Positions 35,300-45,646 are shown, counted from the stretch's first letter. The stretch: DNA of 64,000 nucleotides from Rheinheimera nanhaiensis E407-8 (GCF_000296695.1 NZ_BAFK01000007.1:1-64000); one strand, 5' to 3'. The notes: generated by a model not told the origin, from the letters alone. Numbers and translations are program-made.

Positions 35300-37696
35300 C
35301 TATGCAGGATTTTTTTCCGTTTTTTTGCTTTTTGCTGAATTTTTTGCCGTATCCAGCACTGAAACACGCGCTAAAGGCTCTTGCAGCGCCAGCTCCAGCA
35401 CTTCGTCTATCCATTTTACCGGGCAAATTTCGATATCGCCTTTCACATTGTCAGGGATATCTTTTAAGTCACGCACGTTGTCATGGGGAATAAGCACCCG
35501 CTTAATACCACCGCGATGCGCCGCCAACAGTTTCTCTTTTAAACCACCTATGGGCAGCACTTCACCACGCAGGGTAATTTCACCGGTCATTGCCACATCA
35601 GCCCGTACCGGGTTACCGGTTAAACTCGACACCAGTGCCGTTACCATGCCAATACCGGCGCTGGGGCCATCTTTTGGTGTGGCGCCTTCCGGCACATGCA
35701 CGTGAATGTCGCGCTTTTCGTAAAAATCTTCGCTGATCCTAAGCCCTTCCGCCCGGCTGCGCACCACGGTCATCGCCGCCTGAATAGACTCTTTCATCAC
35801 ATCGCCCAGCGAGCCGGTAAACGTGAGTTTGCCTTTACCGACCACCGAAGCCGCTTCAATGGTGAGTAAATCCCCTCCCACTTCGGTCCAGGCCAGGCCG
35901 GTAACCTGCCCTACCCGGTTGCTGTCTTCGGCTTTACCGTAGTCATAACGCTGCACGCCTAAGAAGTCTTCCAGGTTTTGCTGGTTAATCACCACTTGCT
36001 TCAGGTTTTTACTCAGTAAAATCTGCTTCACGGCCTTACGACACAGTTTAGAGATTTCCCGCTCTAAACTGCGTACGCCAGCTTCGCGGGTGTAATAACG
36101 GATAATGCCGATAATAGCGCTATCCTCTATCAGGATCTCACTGACTTTTAAGCCGTTACGCCCGATCTGCTTCGGAATAAGATGCTGCTTGGCAATGTTT
36201 AGCTTTTCATCCTCCGTGTAGCCGGCCAGCCGGATCACTTCCATCCGGTCCAGCAGCGCTGCCGGAATGTTCAGGCTGTTGGAGGTGGCGAAAAACATCA
36301 CATCAGACAGATCGTAATCGACTTCCAGATAGTGGTCGCTAAAGGCGGTGTTTTGCTCCGGATCCAGCACTTCTAACAGTGCTGCCGCCGGATCGCCGCG
36401 AAAATCAGATGCCATCTTGTCAATTTCATCAAGCAGGAACAACGGGTTGCGCACGCCGACTTTAGCCATTTTCTGGATAATTTTACCCGGCATAGAGCCA
36501 ATATAAGTACGGCGATGGCCGCGGATTTCGGCTTCATCGCGCACGCCGCCAAGAGCCATCCGCACATACTTACGCCCGGTGGCTTTGGCAACCGACTGGC
36601 CCAGTGAGGTTTTACCCACTCCCGGTGGCCCGACCAAACACAAAATCGGCCCTTTGAGCTTATTCACCCGCTGTTGCACCGCCAAGTACTCTACGATGCG
36701 CTCTTTCACCTTTTCCAGACCATAATGATCGGCATTCAGAATTTGCTCGGCTGCAGCCAGGTTCTTTTTCACTTTGCTGCGCTTTTTCCACGGCACATTG
36801 CTCAGCCAGTCAATATAGCTGCGCACCACGGTCGCTTCGGCCGACATCGGCGACATCATTTTGAGCTTTTGCAGCTCGCTACGGGCTTTATCAGCCACTT
36901 CCTGCGGCATCTGCGCCTGTTCAATTTTCTTGCTTAAGGTTTCAAACTCATCCGGTGCATCTTCCAGCTCGCCAAGCTCACGCTGAATGGCTTTCATTTG
37001 CTCATTCAGGTAATACTCGCGCTGGCTTTTCTCCATTTGTTTTTTCACCCGGCTACGAATACGTCGCTCTACCTGCAGAATGTCGATTTCACTCTCCATC
37101 ATCGCCATCAGGTATTCCAGCCGCTCGGTCACGTTGAAGATCTCCAGCACTTTTTGCTTATCTTCAACCTTAAGCGGCATATGGGCGGCCATGGTGTCAG
37201 CCAAACGTGCCGGATCGTCAATACCGGTCAGCGCCGTAAGCACCTCTGGCGGGATCTTTTTATTAAGCTTGATATAGCCTTCAAACTGGTTAATCGCCGA
37301 GCGTAGAAATACTTCCTGCTCGCGGCTGTCAACTTCAGCCGTTTCAATAATATCCACGTAGGCGGCAAAGGCTTTGTCTGTTTCGGTAAATTCAGCCAGG
37401 CGGGCGCGGCGGCTGCCCTCAACCAGCACTTTTACCGTGCCATCGGGTAACTTTAACAGCTGTAAAATGGTGGCAACCGTACCGACCTGATACAGATCAG
37501 TCGCCGCCGGGTCATCCAGGGTGGCATCTTTTTGCGCTACCAGAAATATTTGTTTGTCATTTTCCATTGCCGCATCCAGGCATTTAATGGACTTTGCCCG
37601 GCCGACAAATAGCGGGATGACCATGTGCGGATAAACGACCACGTCGCGCAGTGCCAGTACCGGCATATGCAAACGTTCAGCGTGTTCTGATGTCAT
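35300..37696 (-). CDS. lon: Lon ATP-dependent protease
   Basis: Cytosolic AAA+ serine protease that degrades misfolded and regulatory proteins. The 798-residue sequence has an N-terminal substrate domain ([20 protein letters not shown]), Walker [21 protein letters not shown], Walker [10 protein letters not shown], and the C-terminal protease with catalytic Ser in [10 protein letters not shown] and catalytic Lys in [14 protein letters not shown]. Length is near the usual 784. A heat-shock promoter lies directly upstream. Flanks clpX and hupB match the E. coli order. Confidence 0.98.
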   Translation of the reverse strand: MTSEHAERLHMPVLALRDVVVYPHMVIPLFVGRAKSIKCLDAAMENDKQIFLVAQKDATLDDPAATDLYQVGTVATILQLLKLPDGTVKVLVEGSRRARLAEFTETDKAFAAYVDIIETAEVDSREQEVFLRSAINQFEGYIKLNKKIPPEVLTALTGIDDPARLADTMAAHMPLKVEDKQKVLEIFNVTERLEYLMAMMESEIDILQVERRIRSRVKKQMEKSQREYYLNEQMKAIQRELGELEDAPDEFETLSKKIEQAQMPQEVADKARSELQKLKMMSPMSAEATVVRSYIDWLSNVPWKKRSKVKKNLAAAEQILNADHYGLEKVKERIVEYLAVQQRVNKLKGPILCLVGPPGVGKTSLGQSVAKATGRKYVRMALGGVRDEAEIRGHRRTYIGSMPGKIIQKMAKVGVRNPLFLLDEIDKMASDFRGDPAAALLEVLDPEQNTAFSDHYLEVDYDLSDVMFFATSNSLNIPAALLDRMEVIRLAGYTEDEKLNIAKQHLIPKQIGRNGLKVSEILIEDSAIIGIIRYYTREAGVRSLEREISKLCRKAVKQILLSKNLKQVVINQQNLEDFLGVQRYDYGKAEDSNRVGQVTGLAWTEVGGDLLTIEAASVVGKGKLTFTGSLGDVMKESIQAAMTVVRSRAEGLRISEDFYEKRDIHVHVPEGATPKDGPSAGIGMVTALVSSLTGNPVRADVAMTGEITLRGEVLPIGGLKEKLLAAHRGGIKRVLIPHDNVRDLKDIPDNVKGDIEICPVKWIDEVLELALQEPLARVSVLDTAKNSAKSKKTEKNPA

Positions 37697-37743
37697 TGAT
37701 TCTCTCTCGAATTTAGTTACTGCAGGCGCAAATATGTTTCAGT

Positions 37744-37770
37744 ATATGGGGTTCATTTTAAAAACTTCAA
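37744..37770 (-). promoter_or_regulatory. Sigma-32 heat-shock promoter of lon
   Basis: Minus-strand TTGAA (37766-37770), 14-bp spacer and CCCCATAT (37744-37751) match the sigma-32 consensus (CTTGAA-N13-15-CCCCATNT). It lies about 48 bp upstream of the lon start, between the clpX terminator and the gene, so lon has its own heat-inducible transcript. Confidence 0.85.
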
Positions 37771-37781
37771 TTACATATACG

Positions 37782-37809
37782 AAAAAGGAGCTGTATCAGC
37801 TCCTTTTTT
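37782..37809. terminator. Terminator after clpX
   Basis: A5 tract, the stem GGAGCTG/CAGCTCC with a TAT loop, and T6 tract, 15 bp past the clpX stop (minus strand). It separates clpPX from lon. Confidence 0.93.
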
Positions 37810-37823
37810 CAGCGGCGTTTCGC

Positions 37824-39104
37824 CTAATGTGACTCTGCTGCCAGTGGTTCACTGCTCTGGTAGATCAGAATGGGGTCGCTTTCACCACGGATCACGGTTT
37901 CGTCAATCACCACTTTGGCCACATCCTGCATCGAGGGCAATTCATACATGGTGTCTAACAACACACCTTCGACGATAGAGCGCAGGCCGCGGGCGCCGGT
38001 TTTACGTTCCATCGCTTTTTGTGCGATGGCGTTAAGGGCGTCATCACGAAACTCCAGCTCAACATCTTCCATGGCAAATAACGCGGCAAACTGCTTCACC
38101 AGGGCGTTTTTCGGCTCACTGAGAATTTGCACCAGCGCAGCTAAGTCCAGCTCGGTTAAGGTAGCCACCACTGGCAAACGGCCGATAAACTCCGGAATTA
38201 AGCCATACTTGACCAAATCTTCCGGCTCAACATCGCGGAACGACTCACTTAAGCTGCGGCTGCTTTCTTTGCTACGCACCTCAGCACCAAAGCCAATGCC
38301 AGAGCCTTTGGCGCAGCGCTGTTCGATCACCTTATCTAAACCGGCAAAAGCACCGCCACAGATAAACAGAATTTTCGAGGTATCTACCTGTAAAAACTCC
38401 TGCTGCGGATGCTTACGGCCACCTTGCGGCGGTACCGAGGCAATAGTGCCTTCGATCAGCTTTAACAGCGCCTGCTGCACCCCTTCACCGGATACATCAC
38501 GGGTAATAGAGGGGTTATCAGATTTACGTGAAATTTTGTCAATTTCATCGATATAGACGATACCACGCTGGGCCTTTTCGACATCGTAATCACATTTTTG
38601 CAGCAGCTTCTGAATGATGTTCTCGACATCTTCGCCAACATAACCCGCTTCGGTCAGTGTTGTGGCGTCGGCCATGGTAAAGGGCACATCCAGTAACCTG
38701 GCTAAGGTCTCGGCCAGCAGCGTTTTACCACTGCCGGTTGGGCCAATTAACAGAATATTACTTTTGCCAAGCTCAACCTCTTGTTTGTGCTGTGCACTGC
38801 GCAAACGTTTGTAATGGTTGTACACCGCCACCGCCAGCACTTTTTTGGCATGATCCTGGCCTATGACATAGTCGTCCAGATGGGCGCGAATTTCGCGGGG
38901 CACCGGCAATTTATCGGCATCACGTTTGGGGGAAATATCTTTAATTTCCTCGCGGATGATGTCATTGCATAAATCAACGCATTCATCACAAATATAAACC
39001 TGTGGGCCTGCAATCAACTTACGCACTTCATGCTGTGATTTGCCACAAAAAGAACAGTACAACAACTTACCGCTCTTATCGCCGTCAGTGCGGTGATCAG
39101 ACAT
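37824..39104 (-). CDS. clpX: ClpX, AAA+ unfoldase of ClpXP
   Basis: Recognises, unfolds and threads substrates into ClpP. The 426-residue protein has an N-terminal four-cysteine zinc finger ([20 protein letters not shown] and [11 protein letters not shown]), Walker [21 protein letters not shown], Walker [12 protein letters not shown], the IGF ClpP-docking loop in [11 protein letters not shown], and a C-terminal sensor domain with [20 protein letters not shown]. It follows clpP by 54 bp as a clpPX operon. Confidence 0.98.
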   Translation of the reverse strand: MSDHRTDGDKSGKLLYCSFCGKSQHEVRKLIAGPQVYICDECVDLCNDIIREEIKDISPKRDADKLPVPREIRAHLDDYVIGQDHAKKVLAVAVYNHYKRLRSAQHKQEVELGKSNILLIGPTGSGKTLLAETLARLLDVPFTMADATTLTEAGYVGEDVENIIQKLLQKCDYDVEKAQRGIVYIDEIDKISRKSDNPSITRDVSGEGVQQALLKLIEGTIASVPPQGGRKHPQQEFLQVDTSKILFICGGAFAGLDKVIEQRCAKGSGIGFGAEVRSKESSRSLSESFRDVEPEDLVKYGLIPEFIGRLPVVATLTELDLAALVQILSEPKNALVKQFAALFAMEDVELEFRDDALNAIAQKAMERKTGARGLRSIVEGVLLDTMYELPSMQDVAKVVIDETVIRGESDPILIYQSSEPLAAESH

Positions 39105-39158
39105 GTATCTACCTCTTTCACTACCTGCAGCGGCGTTGCGCGCCGCTGCACAATGTCA

Positions 39159-39782
39159 TTATTTTACTTCTCGTTGCGTTAATATGGCATCTACCAGGCC
39201 ATATTCCAAGGCTTGCTGCGCACTTAAGAAGTTGTCACGCTCAGTATCCTTACACACCTGCTCGTAGCTTTTACCACTGTGTTCAGCCATCAGGCGGTTT
39301 AATTTCTCTTTAATACTTAAGATCTCGCGGGCATGTATTTCAAAATCGGTCGCCTGGCCCTGGAAACCACCTAAAGGCTGATGGATCATCACCCGGGCGT
39401 TGGGTAAACAATAACGCTTACCTTTAGTACCGCCAGACAATAAGAATGCCCCCATACTGGCCGCCTGCCCTACGCACACTGTGGCAATATCTGGCTTGAT
39501 ATAACGCATAGTGTCATAAATTGACAAACCAGCCGTTACCGAACCACCCGGTGAGTTGATATAAATATAGATGTCTTTTTCCGGGTTTTCTGATTCTAAG
39601 AACAATAATTGCGCCACGATCAGATTGGCCATATGGTCTTCTACCTGACCGGTCAGAAAAATGACCCGCTCTTTTAACAAGCGCGAATAAATATCAAAAG
39701 AGCGCTCGCCCTTGGCAGTTTGCTCAATAACGATTGGCACCAGTGCATTAACTATGTCGTTCAGATGTTGCGGCATAGACAT
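39159..39782 (-). CDS. clpP: ClpP, ATP-dependent protease proteolytic subunit
   Basis: Tetradecameric serine protease working with ClpX (and ClpA, not in the window). It has 207 residues. The nucleophile Ser is in [17 protein letters not shown], the catalytic His in [20 protein letters not shown], and the Asp follows in the C-terminal part ([20 protein letters not shown]). A short N-terminal propeptide is likely, as in E. coli. The gene follows tig after 105 bp containing a terminator-like hairpin. Confidence 0.98.
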   Translation of the reverse strand: MSMPQHLNDIVNALVPIVIEQTAKGERSFDIYSRLLKERVIFLTGQVEDHMANLIVAQLLFLESENPEKDIYIYINSPGGSVTAGLSIYDTMRYIKPDIATVCVGQAASMGAFLLSGGTKGKRYCLPNARVMIHQPLGGFQGQATDFEIHAREILSIKEKLNRLMAEHSGKSYEQVCKDTERDNFLSAQQALEYGLVDAILTQREVK

Positions 39783-39831
39783 ATTATAGGGTTCCCTCTA
39801 AATGGCTGGGTTTTGCTGTTGCAGAAAATAA

Positions 39832-39859
39832 AATGGCCCGAACTGTTGTCCGAGCCATT
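39832..39859 (-). terminator. Terminator-like hairpin after tig
   Basis: AATGGC/GCCATT with further CG and AC/GT pairs interrupted by two mismatches, followed on the minus strand by TTATTTT. It probably reduces read-through from tig into clpP. Confidence 0.55.
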
Positions 39860-39887
39860 AAAGCCGTCAAGCCAAAAGAAGTCAACG

Positions 39888-41198
39888 TTAGTTGGCAGCT
39901 TGCGGGTTCATAATTTCGTCAAAGGCGGCTTTTTGTTCAGTTACCTTGGCACCGGCCAGGATAACGTCAATGGCCTGCTCTTCCAGTGCAACATTACGCA
40001 TGCTTTGCAGCAGTTCTTTGTTGCTATTGTAGTACTGCACCACTTCTTGCGGATCTTCATAGGCAGAAGCAACCGTTTCGATTAGTGCCTGCACCTTTTT
40101 ATCATCCACTTTCAGCTCGTTGGTTTTGATGACTTCACCCAACAGTAAGCCTACTTTAACGCGATCTTTCGCCTGAGCTTCAAATAATGAAGCTGGCAGC
40201 TCTGGTAATTGCTTTGGATCCAGGTTGTTGCCAAAACGCTGCAGCGCTTGCTTACGCAGCACCTCTACTTCACCTTTGATCAGGGCTTGTGGCACATCAA
40301 CGTCATTGTTCGCTAACAGGCCTTTGATCACCTGCTCTTTTACTTTGGCTTTGATGTTCTGGTTCAGCTCACGCTCCATGTTCTTGCGCACTTCTGCTTT
40401 TAACGCATCAACAGTGGCCGTTTCTAAACCAAATAACGCAGCGAATTCATCGTTCAGCTCTGGCAGTACTTGTTTTTCTACCTTGTTCACGGTAACGGCG
40501 AAGCTGGCGGCTTTACCTTTTAAATTTTCTGCGTGGTAGTCTTCCGGGAACGTTACGTTAACGGTAACTTCTTCACCGGCTTTTTTACCAATGATGTCAT
40601 CTTCAAAACCCGGGATCATGCGGCCCTGGCCCAGCTCCAAAGAGAAGTTAGTGGCTTTACCGCCTTCGAATTCTTCACCATCAATTGAACCGACAAAGTC
40701 GATGACCACACGGTCGGCTTTAGCGGCTTTGCCTTTTTTCTCTTCCCATTTCGCATGTTGTTTGCGCAGGGTGTCCAGCATTTTGTCCAGATCAGCGTCT
40801 GAAATCTCTACCACTGGCTTATTGACTGCAATTTTATCCAGGTTTTTAACTTCAACTTCCGGATACACTTCGAAGGTGGCTTTGAACTGCAGATCTTTAC
40901 CCTGCTCTAATTTTTCCGGTGCAAACGTAGGTGCACCTGCCAGGTTCAGCTTGTTCGCGATAATGGCATCATAGAAATGACGCTGCATTTGCTCACCGGC
41001 CACTTCCTGTAATACGGCTAAGCCGTAACGCTTCTGAATTAATGACACCGGTGCTTTACCCGGACGGAAACCGTCGATACGCTGACGCTTGGCCAGATCA
41101 CGTAAACGGCTTTTTACTTCAGCATCAATTTTTTCAGCCGGTACAGTGATGGTGACCTGGCGCTCTAAACCCTGAGTGGTTTCCACAGAAACTTGCAT
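39888..41198 (-). CDS. tig: Trigger factor, ribosome-bound chaperone
   Basis: First chaperone met by nascent chains at the ribosome exit. The 436-residue layout is an N-terminal ribosome-binding domain with the signature GFRPGKAP in [20 protein letters not shown], a central FKBP-type prolyl isomerase domain (about 150-245, [20 protein letters not shown]), and a C-terminal helical chaperone cradle. Length matches E. coli (432). A good sigma-70 promoter lies upstream. Confidence 0.98.
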   Translation of the reverse strand: MQVSVETTQGLERQVTITVPAEKIDAEVKSRLRDLAKRQRIDGFRPGKAPVSLIQKRYGLAVLQEVAGEQMQRHFYDAIIANKLNLAGAPTFAPEKLEQGKDLQFKATFEVYPEVEVKNLDKIAVNKPVVEISDADLDKMLDTLRKQHAKWEEKKGKAAKADRVVIDFVGSIDGEEFEGGKATNFSLELGQGRMIPGFEDDIIGKKAGEEVTVNVTFPEDYHAENLKGKAASFAVTVNKVEKQVLPELNDEFAALFGLETATVDALKAEVRKNMERELNQNIKAKVKEQVIKGLLANNDVDVPQALIKGEVEVLRKQALQRFGNNLDPKQLPELPASLFEAQAKDRVKVGLLLGEVIKTNELKVDDKKVQALIETVASAYEDPQEVVQYYNSNKELLQSMRNVALEEQAIDVILAGAKVTEQKAAFDEIMNPQAAN

Positions 41199-41302
41199 CT
41201 TGCTACCTCAAATTCATAAACAGGCGACACTCGCCGCCGTACTGGTGTGATCTGGTATCAAAATGCCACCTGAACCAGACCTGTTATAAAATAGGACGCG
41301 GC

Positions 41303-41331
41303 ATTATAGCGGGCTAAATGTCTGGAGTCGA
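41303..41331 (-). promoter_or_regulatory. Sigma-70 promoter of tig
   Basis: Minus-strand TCGACT (41326-41331), 17 bp, then a perfect TATAAT (41303-41308), about 105 bp upstream of the tig start. Confidence 0.7.
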
Positions 41332-41371
41332 GCCCTTAACCCAACTGCGCTAACGGGCTGAGCCTGAAACT

Positions 41372-41410
41372 AAAAAGCGCTGTATAGTCAGTTAGTTAAC
41401 TATACAGCGC
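41372..41410 (-). terminator. Terminator after proA
   Basis: A perfect 12-bp stem GCGCTGTATAGT/ACTATACAGCGC with a 10-base loop, followed on the minus strand by TTTTTAG. It lies 26 bp past the proA stop. Confidence 0.9.
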
Positions 41411-41435
41411 CGGCAATTTAGCAGCCGCTTTAATG

Positions 41436-42689
41436 CTAATTACGGGTTTGGCCGCGCCCGGTGACCACGTATTTTTCCGTGGTTAAAGCTTCAAGCCCCA
41501 TAGGGCCGTAAGCATGCAGTTTGCTGGTTGAAATACCAATCTCTGCCCCTAAGCCTAACTCACCACCATCAGAGAAGCGTGAAGAGGCGTTGTGCATCAC
41601 CACAGCAGAGTCGACCCGGCGGATAAAGCGCTCGGCATTAGCGCCATCTTCTGTACAGATCACCTCGGTATGCTGGCTGCCAAAACGGTCAATATGCGCA
41701 ATAGCCGCATCAACATCATCCACCACCCGGATGGCAATTTCAGGCGCCAGGTATTCCTGACCAAACTCGTCATCAGCAATGGCTTGTGCCTGGCTGAAAT
41801 AGCCAATGCTGTCTTTACAGGCATGCACTACAACATGGTGCTCTGACAGCGCGGCCGCGGCCAGCGGCAGAAAATCGGCTGCGATATGTTTGTTCACCAA
41901 CAAGCCTTCGAGCGCGTTACACACCCCCGGCCGCTGCACTTTACCGTTTAATAGCAGCTCAAGCGCCATGGTAAGGTTGGCACTTTGGTCGACATACAAA
42001 TGACAAACGCCTTTGTAATGCTGGATCACCGGAATACGGCTATGCTCGGTGACAAAGCGGATCAGCCCCTCGCCACCGCGTGGGATCACTAAATCAATAT
42101 GATCATCTTGCTTTAACAGTGCCAGCATCAGGTCGCGGTCTGGGTTTGGCACTATGCTAATCACTTCATCTGGCAATTGATGCTCGCGCAGGGCCTTGCC
42201 CATCGCCGCAGCAATAGCCAGGCTGGTCTGAATAGCCTCACGGCCACAGCGCAAGATAACAGCATTGCCCGATTTAAAACACAGCGCGCCGGCATCGGCG
42301 GTCACATTAGGGCGGGCTTCGTAAATCATACAGATAACACCCAGCGCAATGCGGCGCTTTTCAATATTAATACCATTGGGTCGCTGTTCGATATGACGGC
42401 TTTGGCCAACCGGATCTGGCAGGGCAATAATTTGCTCTATGGCTTTGGCCATGGCTTCGATGCGCTCATCATTAAGCGTTAAACGGTCCAGCATAGCCGC
42501 ACTGGTGCCATTCGCCTGAGCGGTGGCAACTTCATCTTTATTGGCTGCCAGTATGGTCGCTTTGGCTTGCCTAATCTGGTTTGCCATACTTTGCAGCACC
42601 AGGTTTTTCTGCTCTGTGGTTAAGTTAGCAACTGCTTTAGCCGCTATAGCAGCTTTGGCGGCTATTGTAGCCGCTACATCGGTACTCAT
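41436..42689 (-). CDS. proA: Gamma-glutamyl phosphate reductase
   Basis: NADPH-dependent second step of proline synthesis, giving glutamate semialdehyde. The 417-residue aldehyde-dehydrogenase-fold protein has KRRIALGVICMIYEARPNVT (typical ProA), GNAVILRCGREAIQTS for cofactor binding, and the catalytic cysteine in VQRPGVCNALEGLLVNK. DGGELGLGAEIGISTSKLHA followed by YGPMGLEALTTEKYVV closes the protein. Its start overlaps the proB stop by 4 bp. Confidence 0.98.
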   Translation of the reverse strand: MSTDVAATIAAKAAIAAKAVANLTTEQKNLVLQSMANQIRQAKATILAANKDEVATAQANGTSAAMLDRLTLNDERIEAMAKAIEQIIALPDPVGQSRHIEQRPNGINIEKRRIALGVICMIYEARPNVTADAGALCFKSGNAVILRCGREAIQTSLAIAAAMGKALREHQLPDEVISIVPNPDRDLMLALLKQDDHIDLVIPRGGEGLIRFVTEHSRIPVIQHYKGVCHLYVDQSANLTMALELLLNGKVQRPGVCNALEGLLVNKHIAADFLPLAAAALSEHHVVVHACKDSIGYFSQAQAIADDEFGQEYLAPEIAIRVVDDVDAAIAHIDRFGSQHTEVICTEDGANAERFIRRVDSAVVMHNASSRFSDGGELGLGAEIGISTSKLHAYGPMGLEALTTEKYVVTGRGQTRN

Positions 42690-43807
42690 ATTCTCTCCAA
42701 TAACATCATTTCGCTGCGGTGAATCACCGCATTACTCCCGGCCGGGCAATAACCTAAACAGGACGCAATGTCACTGCTGTGATGGCCCTTAATTGAGAAA
42801 AGTTCACTGGCACTAAAACGGCTGACACCTTTGGCAATTTTACGCTTACCCGACGCGCAGCGCACCAGTACGGCATCACCTGAATCAAATTCTCCCTGAA
42901 TATCGACGATACCGCTGCAAAGTAAAGACGCGCCCTGCTGGCAAAGTGCTTCTACGCAACCATCATCAACCCAAATTTCGCCTTTGGCGCGCAGCGTATG
43001 ACGTACCCAATGTTTTTTAGCCGGTAACGGCCTGGCCTGGCCATAAAAAATGGTGCCCGGATTTTTACCCGCTAAAATACACTGAAAAGCCTCGGCCTTA
43101 TGGCCGTCAATAATTAAGGTATCAATGCCCTGCGCAGTGGCTTTTTCGGCCGCTTCAATTTTCGTGCGCATTCCGCCGGTACCGACCTTAGATGACGCAC
43201 CGCCGGCCAGGCCATAAATATGCTGATCTATCTTACGCACCTCAGCAATGAGACTGGCGTTAGCATCCTTATTTGGATCGGCAGTGTACAGCCCGTCAAC
43301 ATCCGAACAAATAATCAGCGCATCGGCATTCGCCACTGTCGCCACCATGGCCGCCAGATTGTCATTATCGCCCACTTTAATCTCGTCAGTGGCGATGGTG
43401 TCGTTTTCGTTAACGATGGGCAAAATCTGGTGGTCGAGCAGTCGTCTTAACGTATTGCGGATATTAATATGCCGCACCCTATCGCTTAAATCGCCGTGGG
43501 TTAACAGCACCTGAGCACAGGGGAAATCAAAGCACCGGCTCCAGAAATTCATCATCTGGCTTTGACCCACAGCAGCCATCGCGCGTTTTAGCGCAATAGG
43601 TACACGTTGATGCTGAAAATTAAAATGATGACGGCCAGCGGCCACACTACCTGAAGAGACCAGGATCACTTCCAGACCCTGCAGTCGGCATTGCCGGATA
43701 AATTCGGCGATGGGACGCAAATACAACTCGCTACACCCCTGGTTTTCTGGCGCGATCAGGGCACTGCCGACTTTAAGCACGACCCGACGCCAGGATGGGT
43801 TAATCAT
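42686..43807 (-). CDS. proB: Glutamate 5-kinase
   Basis: First and feedback-regulated step of proline synthesis (glutamate to gamma-glutamyl phosphate). The 373-residue protein has an amino-acid kinase domain (RRVVLKVGSALIAPENQGCS; PIVNENDTIATDEIKVGDND; GTGGMRTKIEAAEKATAQG) and a C-terminal PUA domain from about residue 280 (KGEIWVDDGCVEALCQQGAS). ATG at 43805-43807 follows GGAGGAG. A terminator-like hairpin lies 37-70 bp upstream of the start, in a leader that could be an attenuator. Confidence 0.97.
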   Translation of the reverse strand: MINPSWRRVVLKVGSALIAPENQGCSELYLRPIAEFIRQCRLQGLEVILVSSGSVAAGRHHFNFQHQRVPIALKRAMAAVGQSQMMNFWSRCFDFPCAQVLLTHGDLSDRVRHINIRNTLRRLLDHQILPIVNENDTIATDEIKVGDNDNLAAMVATVANADALIICSDVDGLYTADPNKDANASLIAEVRKIDQHIYGLAGGASSKVGTGGMRTKIEAAEKATAQGIDTLIIDGHKAEAFQCILAGKNPGTIFYGQARPLPAKKHWVRHTLRAKGEIWVDDGCVEALCQQGASLLCSGIVDIQGEFDSGDAVLVRCASGKRKIAKGVSRFSASELFSIKGHHSSDIASCLGYCPAGSNAVIHRSEMMLLERI

Positions 43808-43843
43808 AACTCCTCCAATGGTTGTTCCGGCGGCTATACTAGC

Positions 43844-43876
43844 AAAAACTGTAACCCGGTTCCACTTGGGTTACAG
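43844..43876 (-). promoter_or_regulatory. Leader hairpin with U tract upstream of proB
   Basis: A perfect 9-bp stem CTGTAACCC/GGGTTACAG with a 10-base loop is followed on the minus strand by TTTTTGC, about 37 bp before the proB start. It has terminator geometry but precedes the gene, so it may be an attenuator, or a protein-binding dyad. Confidence 0.5.
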
Positions 43877-43972
43877 CTGCGCTATAGAAAGGGCTTATAA
43901 AAATAATATAATGCTATTGAAAAATATAAATAATTCACAAGATAAATAACCGCCATAGCGTTTGGGAATACC

Positions 43973-44014
43973 AAAAAAGCGGATAAAAATGTAATTAAAT
44001 TACATTTTTATCCG
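43973..44014 (-). terminator. Terminator of the acetyltransferase gene
   Basis: A perfect 16-bp AT-rich stem (CGGATAAAAATGTAAT and its complement, 3-base loop) is followed on the minus strand by CTTTTTTGG. It lies 6 bp past the stop at 44021. Confidence 0.88.
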
Positions 44015-44020
44015 TAAGCA

Positions 44021-44521
44021 TTAGCTGTAAAGCTGGATAAACTCAGCACCCGGCTGCAACTGCACCATTTTTTCAAAGCGCAAACCAAGCCGCTGCAAAA
44101 TAGCCACTGACGGCAAATTACCTGCCAGGGTAAGCCCGACGATACGTTTTAGTTTCAGCTGGCCGTAGCCATAATGCATCACCGCAGCGGCGGCTTCATA
44201 CGCGAGCCCTTTGCCACGAAAGGCCGGCAGAAAAGCAAAACCAATATCGGTTTCTTGTAAAGAGTCACGATAGAGTAAACCACAAAAGCCCATCGCCTCT
44301 GAGCTGGCGTTATCTTCCACCAGGAACAAGCCATAGCCATGTTGCTTATAACTTTGGATAGGCCCGTCGGTCAGGTACTGCAAGGCTTGTTGTTCCGTGC
44401 GTACACCCCGGTCGGCAATATTGCGGATAAAATCGGCATCGTTTAGTAACTGACAGGTAAAGGCCGCATCGGCAGCGGTTAAATGGCGGATCCTCAGCCT
44501 TGGCGTTTCAGCGATAACCAA
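44021..44521 (-). CDS. GNAT-family N-acetyltransferase (RimJ/RimL-like)
   Basis: Acetyl-CoA-dependent acetyltransferase of unknown substrate. The 166-residue protein starts ETPRLRIRHLTAADAAFTCQ, typical of the RimJ/RimL subgroup. It has the acetyl-CoA loop region LPAFRGKGLAYEAAAAVMHY (Q/RxxGxG/A-like) and LKRIVGLTLAGNLPSVAILQ with RLGLRFEKMVQL. The frame begins with TTG at 44519-44521, about nine bases after AGGG; no ATG exists upstream of the conserved start. It stands alone with its own terminator. Confidence 0.85.
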   Translation of the reverse strand: MVIAETPRLRIRHLTAADAAFTCQLLNDADFIRNIADRGVRTEQQALQYLTDGPIQSYKQHGYGLFLVEDNASSEAMGFCGLLYRDSLQETDIGFAFLPAFRGKGLAYEAAAAVMHYGYGQLKLKRIVGLTLAGNLPSVAILQRLGLRFEKMVQLQPGAEFIQLYS

Positions 44522-44616
44522 GATAATTGTCCCTAAAGCATTGGTTTAGAGCAGCTTACCTCAGTTTAGTGTCGCTAAGAAAGAGTTTTGCTGTACTGAA
44601 GTCGACGATGGGAGAA

Positions 44617-44681
44617 TGGTCGGTAATGCAGAATGTAAAGCTGCGACCGCTGGTATCATGAGCACCCAAACCAAGTGCGCT
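44617..44681 (-). pseudogene. Decayed tRNA-Pro copy downstream of the tRNA cluster
   Basis: The plus-strand sequence keeps long blocks of the tRNA-Pro(UGG) gene (GGTCGGTAATGCAG, GCTGCGACC, ACCCAAACCAAGTGCGCT) with insertions and substitutions destroying the T and anticodon arms; the acceptor 5' side is missing. Its flanks (GCTGTA then GGGAGAATGGTCGG) repeat those of the intact copy about 97 bp away. It is therefore a decayed tandem duplicate, not a functional tRNA. Confidence 0.85.
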
Positions 44682-44714
44682 TGTTTTGCTGTAACGAAAT
44701 TTAACATGGGAGAA

Positions 44715-44791
44715 TGGTCGGTGATGCAGGATTTGAACCTGCGACCCCTTGGACCCAAACCAAGTGCGCTACCAAGCTGCGCCAATCACCG
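44715..44791 (-). tRNA. tRNA-Pro(UGG), copy 1
   Basis: 77 nt including encoded CCA. On the minus strand CGGTGATTGGCGCAGC begins the gene; the anticodon loop TTTGGGT gives UGG; the T arm GGTTCAAATCC and acceptor pairing to ATCACCG are intact. It is the last intact gene of the tRNA transcript. Confidence 0.98.
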
Positions 44792-44812
44792 ACTGTTGTG
44801 AAGCAAGAGAGA

Positions 44813-44889
44813 TGGGGTGGATGATGGGGCTCGAACCCACGACAACCGGAATCACAATCCGGGGCTCTACCAACTGAGCTACAACCACC
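44813..44889 (-). tRNA. tRNA-His(GUG), copy 1
   Basis: 77 nt with encoded CCA and the extra 5' G typical of tRNA-His (GGTGGTTGTAGCTCAG). The anticodon loop TTGTGAT gives GUG, and the discriminator base is C. It lies within the first 333-bp repeat unit. Confidence 0.98.
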
Positions 44890-44912
44890 ACTGAAACGTT
44901 TTGCGCTTGTTA

Positions 44913-44989
<77 letters not shown>

Positions 44990-45047
44990 AATATCGAAAG
45001 CCCTACCAAGCTGTTTTCTGAACGCAGATGAGTTGCTATCAGAAAGA

Positions 45048-45124
45048 TGGTCGGTGATGCAGGATTTGAACCTGCGACCCCTTGGACCCAAACCAAGTGC
45101 GCTACCAAGCTGCGCCAATCACCG
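45048..45124 (-). tRNA. tRNA-Pro(UGG), copy 2
   Basis: Identical in sequence to copy 1, with CCA encoded and anticodon UGG; first gene of the second-to-last repeat unit. Confidence 0.98.
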
Positions 45125-45145
45125 ACTTTTGTGAAGCAAGAGAGA

Positions 45146-45222
45146 TGGGGTGGATGATGGGGCTCGAACCCACGACAACCGGAATCACAATCCGGGGCTC
45201 TACCAACTGAGCTACAACCACC
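45146..45222 (-). tRNA. tRNA-His(GUG), copy 2
   Basis: Identical to copy 1, including the additional 5' G and CCA; anticodon GUG. Confidence 0.98.
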
Positions 45223-45245
45223 ACTGAAACGTTTTGCGCTTGTTA

Positions 45246-45322
<77 letters not shown>

Positions 45323-45380
45323 AATATCGAAAGCCCTACCAAGCTGTTTTCTGAACGCAGATGAGTTGCTATCAGAAAGA

Positions 45381-45457
45381 TGGTCGGTGATGCAGGATTT
45401 GAACCTGCGACCCCTTGGACCCAAACCAAGTGCGCTACCAAGCTGCGCCAATCACCG
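45381..45457 (-). tRNA. tRNA-Pro(UGG), copy 3 (promoter-proximal)
   Basis: Same sequence as copies 1 and 2. It is the first gene of the minus-strand tRNA transcript, about 30 bp after the -10 box. Confidence 0.98.
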
Positions 45458-45486
45458 ACTTTGCTGCACTGCTGCAACGGGGCGGA

Positions 45487-45515
45487 ATATTACAGCTGAG
45501 GCGCTATAGCGTCAA
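45487..45515 (-). promoter_or_regulatory. Strong sigma-70 promoter of the tRNA cluster
   Basis: Minus-strand TTGACG (45510-45515), exactly 17 bp, TAATAT (45487-45492), then a GC-rich discriminator TCCGCCCCG of the kind found in stringently controlled stable-RNA promoters. It should transcribe all seven tRNAs. Confidence 0.88.
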
Positions 45516-45646
45516 ACCTTTTTTTGCACAAAACAACTGATTGTCTAATATTTGAACCCCGCGTCATTGGGCGATAGCAGGATGGCGTTACGCCGGTGTC
45601 TGTGCGAAAATATGCCGCAGTAAAAATATGGCAGAGACCTAAGCAA

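Noticed and set aside
35300-35700. Open frames on the plus strand opposite lon
   Set aside because: They lie antisense to the conserved Lon protease domain and have no recognisable features.
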